A stretch of 64,000 bases of DNA from Mytilus trossulus (lineage: Eukaryota; Mollusca; Bivalvia; Mytilida; Mytilidae): NCBI RefSeq assembly GCF_036588685.1, contig NC_086374.1, positions 23,986,886-24,050,885 of the forward strand, written 5' to 3'. The position numbers and the translations under genes are program-made. Below are positions 58,095-64,000 of this stretch, piece after piece. Numbering within the stretch: the first letter of the stretch is position 1; every line of letters starts with the position of its first letter. The notes beneath the pieces are model-generated. The model ran no database searches, was not told where the DNA came from, and was given only the letters and a program-made list of their open reading frames with translations.

Positions 58095-60255
58095 TTTATG
58101 GAGAAGGCTTGCATAGGCTTTGCCTGTTGCCAAATCCAGTACAATCTATAGAATAGAATATTTTTATTTATACATCTATATGTGGCATTGTCCTATATAT
58201 GTTCCTGAATTAATTGTTTCATTTTTTTTAACTTATGGGAATATTTCTTATTTTATTTCATCTGTTATAGATCTATTCACTGGCCTTAATACCGTTTATT
58301 TTAATTTTATGGTCTATTTATAGAGTATTTTTCATTGGTTGTCATAAATAGATCTTGTTAGTGACTAACTATTATTAGATTCCTATGGTATATATATAAT
58401 TTGTAAACTCAGTTTTATGCAGAAATTTTGATTTGTTCTTCTTAACGACGAATATCAAATACTTCAGGTAAGAACCAATACTACTTTATAAAATTGTATC
58501 TATTATTATTTTCAAAAATCGATTTCGACTGACCGTTAATATTGATGCGTTGTGTAACCATAATAAATGTTCTTACTCTATGACGTGAACTTTAATTCCC
58601 CCCGATAGAGTGGAGCAAGGAATTACAAATCTTTAAGCGGAGCAGGGGTGGGACAAATAGCAGGTCAGTACAATTCGTAATTTTGTGCCGCCAAGTGGCG
58701 GATCCAGAAATAAGGGGTTTACTGCATGGCTGTCTAAGAACGGCCCCGCCCAGCCAGTCATGCTTCAGTGATTCCCTCAGAAAATTATATGGTACACCGG
58801 AATTGTAGTTGTTTGCAAATGTATGAGGCTAGGCTTCTTAATATCATTTAAGCACTTTTTTCTTTGTGTATTAACTAATTGTCTTGGGTTATGAAGGATC
58901 GACACCTCTACTTCATGACTTATACTACTTAATAAAAAAACAAGATCAAGTGAATAATAATTAGTAAGATGTATATAGCAGTTCAATACAATACTACAAA
59001 GGGAAAAGATGATGTGAGAAATTCGCAAGTATAGCCCATATCAGTCATATCAAGACCACTAAGAAAGAATATCATTATGATAACGTGAGAAATAAGTTAA
59101 TTATTATAACATCCAGTAAATTGCTTTATATTATACACAACATCCTGTACGTGTAATGGTCAGTGTACTTATTTATACATGTATATATAATATAGATTTG
59201 ATTTCAAATAATCATTGAATCACTATTTAAATTTTAGATAGTTATTGAACCCCACACACTGATATTGGTCAGATGCAAAATATTAAGATAGTGCCACGAT
59301 GTGTGCATGCTCGTTATTGGAACAGTACTAGGGATCTCGAGCATTTTACAAAACAAACATATATATATACTTATTGTATTAAAATGTGTGTAAACTATTT
59401 TTTTCTACAGGACATTAGACAAACCGGCAACAATCAATCGTTTTCAACATGTACAAAATAATCTTTTTAAATTTCGTTTTGCCTCCTTATAAATTTCATG
59501 AAATATTTGCCATTTGACAAAATTGTTAGGCAAACAATCAACAAATCACTAACAAAATCCAAATGAGTTGGATTGCATAGCAGGCCATTACTTGTTACAA
59601 GAAAGTGTTTGGACCGTTAAATTGAAGTAATGTCTGTAAATCTTGGATAGCATTATGACTTGTTATCGATGACGATGTATAGCAGCAATGTTTATGGGCA
59701 AAAGTAGCATAAATTCCTTTGCAGTGTTAAGTATATATAGCTTTCACTTCTTTTCCTATTTTTTTGTTGAATTGTGATTTTTAGTTTATATGTCTTGATG
59801 TCCCCCTAACATTGAAGGGAAGAAAGCATGTAAGCATGGAACAAAAATCTTAGATTATCCTGCTATATGAAAGCTATATGACTTTGTTCTGAAATTGATT
59901 TTACGCGGTCTGACTCTATGTTTTGTTATTCCCCTGCAAGTTTCAAAAGGATTACTCCGACAACGGGTGGCCTTTTTATAGATTTATTGTGGTCCCACAG
60001 TCCAAGCGAGTCCCAAAAAGCAAACTAGACGACACGATTGGAGGATCAATCCTGATGAAGAAACAATCTAACCAAATATAAACTAATTGAAGCCATATAG
60101 AACCGTTAGCGACGTGGTGTAGACTTGACTAAAACGAGTTTTAAAATAGCATTGCTCAGCTGCATCATTTACTCTTTCATAACAGAACGTTGGATATGTT
60201 TTTACCATATCCATTTGAAGTTGCTATCTTTAAGTCTTATTACTTTATTTTACAG
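58095..60255. other. Upstream region of the Rho GTPase gene
   Basis: The first coding exon is preceded by an acceptor (ttttacag/attgaaATG), so a non-coding first exon lies upstream and was not located. No coding exon was recognised. Confidence 0.4.
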
Positions 60256-60261
60256 ATTGAA

Positions 60262-63200
60262 ATGCAGAACATAAAACTTCTAGTTCTAGGAGATGGTGGT
60301 GTTGGTAAAAGTTGTCTTTTGATATCACATACTACTAATGCTTTCCCGAGTGATTATGTGCCAACGGTTTTTGACAACTACTGTTCAAATGTTATGATCG
60401 ATGGAAAACCTGTCTGCGTCGCATTATGGGATACTGCTGGTCAGGTCAGTATTTTTTTCACATGTAATTTTCTTATTAGTACCTTTAATTAACAGTTTCT
60501 CTTAATCTAGTTTTAACAAGTTATATTCAAGTACTGCTCACACCTTCAAGCCGTTAAACACAAGTCTCCACTTAATACGTAGTGTCTATACAATTTATCA
60601 AGCGCTATCATCCACCAAAGTATTAATAAGACAGTAAATACTGAAGTATCAAAACCAAAAGGCAACAACTGACGAAAATCCGGTCTCCTCACAATTTAAG
60701 TACTGGATTATTCAATTGCAATATCAAGCCTCTCTGTTTTAACTTCTATCAGTGGAATAACAATTCGTGCAATAAAATTTTGTTCGGGAATAGAAAATAG
60801 CTCTATGATAACGACCAATACATGTTCAGGTAAGCAATTAGCTCTATTATTCGATAAAAATCAACAGTAGTTCAATGTATACATTAAATTTAATCGGGTG
60901 CTCTGTATTTTTAACCGTATTCTCTGTAATTTAACCGGAAGCTATGTATTTTGCATACTCTGTTTCATTGAGATTCATTACCAATTGTGTTTTTTTTCGT
61001 TTTTTTTCTAGGAAGATTATGATCGACTTCGTCCTCTGTCTTATCCACAAACAGACATATTTCTGCTTTGTTTCTCCATTTCCAGTAGAGATTCACTAGA
61101 AAATATCACATCAAGATGGATACCCGAATTAGATCATTTTATACCAGACTGTCCTAGAGTTCTGGTTGGATGCAAGTCAGGTAACCAAAAACTTTCATTT
61201 TCTAACTCCAAATAAAATGAATGAATACATTTAGAAAGTTATAACACCGGATTTAGCTTACAGTTTTTCCGCGCAAAAAGCAACTATGTTCGTAAGAATG
61301 CATGTGTCTGGATTTACTGTATAAAACTCGGATGGACCAAATTGTTAGATTATGATTTACCGTCATCTTGGATTGTACAATTACAGTACACAATCGGTCT
61401 AATTCTTTTCTAAAATCTGCAAATTTGGAGAAATATTTGCCATTTATTGGTTTAGAGTGTTAATTTATAAAAAAAAGAAAACTTAGTGATCCATTGCACT
61501 ATTTAAAATGTTTAAACAAATACTAATATTTGTGTTTTTACATAATGTAGATTTTTTTTCTTCAACTCTGCTATTTACGGGGAGATAACTCGTATAGTAA
61601 AAAAATTATACTGGATTGATTGGGATATTTGAAAATTTTACTTGTAACAAAAAAACAAGTTCGGCGACACCATTCTTTTCTTTTTATTTTCTTAAAACAT
61701 ATTATAAAACCTATCTGCTCATTATTTCATCATTTATTTCAAAATTCTATCTCGTACATTTCTTTGCATGCACAAAAATGTGTTTTTTTCATGAAAAATG
61801 TAAGCAAATTTGGACAATTTTGAAGGACTGGTAGTTTCAAATTTATAACCGTCATTAATTTTGATTATTTTTATTTTCGTTGTACCATGTCCTTTCACGT
61901 ATGTAAGTTATGTTTCACTAAATTGAATGTAGCCAGGAATAAAATCACGTGTATTTTGCATATTTCTTATTTTTTCATTCTGCGAAAAGTCTTTTTTTCT
62001 CCTCATTTGGTCATAAATAAATAACTTCTTTGACCTTGTTTTTAAAATCTCTCTCTCATTCAAGATTTTTAACAATACAGTAAACCAATTCTAAACAACC
62101 GACAACTTTAAAAAACCCTGAAACTTTCATTATAATTGTTGTTTTATTGATTTTCTACATAAGGAAATGCCACTACCAAGTCAGGAATATGACCTTTGTT
62201 TTCCATTGTTTGATGTGTTTGAGTTTTTGATTTGATAAAGGATTTTCATTGAATATTTTTGCTCTTTTACTTTTCAAAACTAGCCAAATTAATACTGTCC
62301 GTTTGTCTTTCAACTCAGACATAATGTAATGCACACAATTCAAGAAAAGCAAAAGAAGAAGAAGAAAACACCCAAAGTGAATCAAAAATTGATCTTGGTA
62401 AAACATGTTACATATTATAAAAGTAATTGGACTAAGGAAATGAGGTTAGGTGGACAAGTGTTAAGTCTTTTTGTTAAAACATTGTTTGTGGGCACGGTTT
62501 TAAAATTGTTTTTCCCGAAATGGTTAACCAACTAATTTTCGCAGTCGATTTAATTTCGCGACTTTTTGTGAGTAGAAAAATATCGGGGATATAAATCGTC
62601 GTGAATATGTAAAACTTGAACCTATTTTCATGTAACGTCATCAAACAAAGTAGAATCGCAAAAATAAATAGCCTCGAAATGGGTTATTAAGGACTTAACG
62701 CGAAACAAAGACTGAAGTATCCGCGAAAATAAGTTCGTTTACAGTATCCCCATGATGTACGACTTATTTCATCTATCTAAATTAAAGGGACATTAGCTGT
62801 CGAATTCATGTTCACCGATTTGACTCAAATTTTCAGATCAGATTTATAACATATTAAAACGTATATCTTTATTACAAAAAGTTTGAAATAAACCATTTAT
62901 AATACATAAACTTGATACCAATTATCAGCATTTTTTTTGTATATTTTTCTAGACTTAATTTAAGTATACATCAAAATGACCCACAAAGACTGTCGACGGT
63001 CATATAACATGAATATAAATAGTGGCCACGTGCAATTGTATTTTCCTGGGTCTGTTTTATTTCATATTGTAGATTAAAAGGTATGTTTAACATCATTCTT
63101 ACTGTATAAGAATGGTTTTGCTGTGGATAAAATCAGTAAACCAAGTCTTTCATCCTTATTTCACTTTCAATGTTCACATGCTTTTCCTTTCAAGAGCTGA

Positions 63201-64000
63201 ATCGATGCATAACCCATCTCCAGCTAAGGAAGGGGTTAATTGAAGGTCACATGAATACGGATTCAATAAGTTGGAATAAATCACTTTCAAGTGAATAATT
63301 TATCAGCGAGGTTTCTTATCTTATTTTGAGAAAATTGACCCAAAATGTCTGCTTAAAGCAAAGATTATTAAATCATTTCACTTTCATTTGTGATTGAACA
63401 ATAAAATAATGTTTTATTTAAAAAAAATATATATCAAAGATGACCTTATGGCCCTGAATATTTGATCTTGTAACGGAAGGTTTTTTAAAAATTCTAAATT
63501 TTATAAGTTTATTTAACATGTTTTTCTCTACAGATTTGCGTGCTTCAAATCCAGATGAATGTGTTCCTCGCACAGAAATAGAAAAAATTGCAAAAGAAGC
63601 TGGGTTAGAATATTATGAGACCAGTGCACTAACGCAAGATGGCTTGAAACGTTGTTTTGATAGCGCAGTAAGCTGACATTTGTAATACGTTTTATATCTT
63701 TGTTATTCTTTTCTATATCCAGGTGACCTTAAATTAATATTATGATTTTAAATAGATGATTATCATATAAAAAAAGCAAATTAAAAAAAGCAGAAAAACA
63801 TTTTTTGATGCATTAACTCAACCTACCGCTTGTACCGAACGAACAAAATATTGTGACACAAAATTTGACAAAGACTAATACAAGTATTTTTTTTTTCACA
63901 ACCAGATTCAATTCGGAATAGCAGGAAACCGAAAAAAGACAAAATCTAAATCAGGATTTGGAATATTTAAGAAGAAGAAACCAGATGACCCCATCCCTCC
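60262..64000 (+). CDS. Rac-like Rho family small GTPase, 3-prime end outside the window
   Basis: Four exons: 60262-60444, 61012-61180, 63534-63667 and 63907 onward, phases 0, 1, 0. The visible product is 193 residues. Motifs: P-loop GDGGVGKS (10-17), switch I with YVPTVFDNY (32-40), DTAGQ (57-61), [15 protein letters not shown] (62-76), GCKSDLR for the NKxD position and YETSALTQ for the SA loop. Rho insert region is short. Family members cycle between GDP and GTP at membranes to control actin. The closest resemblance by eye is to Rac/Cdc42-like proteins. The start at 60262 is chosen because the frame upstream runs through an intron end. The C-terminal tail is very basic ([14 protein letters not shown]) and already longer than Rac without a CAAX box. 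Confidence 0.9.
62775..63430 (+). repeat. Dispersed repeat family 4, copy 2
   Basis: It lies in the second intron of the Rho GTPase gene, whose long size it partly explains. It shares tcaccgatttgactcaaatt, gaaggtcacatgaatacgga and tcactttcaagtgaataa with 29137-29830, same strand. Confidence 0.7.

Noticed and set aside
1..64000. CRISPR array or bacterial operon
   Set aside because: The tandem repeats have no unique spacers of constant length and the genes have introns; the DNA is clearly eukaryotic.

Overview
This is a eukaryotic, AT-rich, intron-rich and repeat-dense window, most likely from a marine mussel (Mytilidae) or a close bivalve. The evidence is widely spaced exons with GT..AG junctions and preserved phase, no bacterial-style gene packing, and many dispersed repeats that I recognise from mussel sequence. 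The species is an inference; no database was searched.

Layout. 1-2632 is intergenic and ends in a dispersed repeat. 3140-9582 (minus) holds three coding exons of a gene with two ADF-H/coactosin-like domains, continuing past the left edge. One of its introns carries a tandem array of 355-bp units, each with a hammerhead ribozyme motif on the plus strand. Another intron starts inside a minisatellite that copies the exon end and splice donor. 9600-15480 is intergenic: two LINE reverse-transcriptase relics, MITEs and a diverged 150-bp tandem repeat. 15495-20107 is bounded by ~100-bp terminal inverted repeats and a perfect 9-bp target duplication; it encloses a small two-exon PHD-type zinc-finger gene and a nested repeat.

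Two paralogous ankyrin/SOCS-box (ASB-like) genes follow on the plus strand, 21908-25241 and 36706-38543. Both have a tiny first coding exon and one large second exon. Between them lie a fold-back element (26673-28041), a 25-bp minisatellite and a broken ZSWIM/MULE-like transposase gene (32060-32660). 38800-44200 is intergenic and includes an inverted pair of tRNA-derived SINEs. 44206-56020 (plus) is a nine-exon zona pellucida domain membrane protein of 467 residues, with every exon phase reconciled; its introns hold two large minisatellites and a TA-flanked MITE. 60262 to the right edge (plus) is a Rac-like Rho GTPase whose last exon is cut by the window end.

The genes do not form a pathway. 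Two are linked to actin control (ADF-H protein, Rho GTPase), two are likely Cullin-5 substrate receptors and one is an extracellular-matrix or egg-coat type protein. The most unusual content is the repeat biology: the ribozyme array, the TIR element with the PHD gene, the splice-donor minisatellite and the fold-back element.
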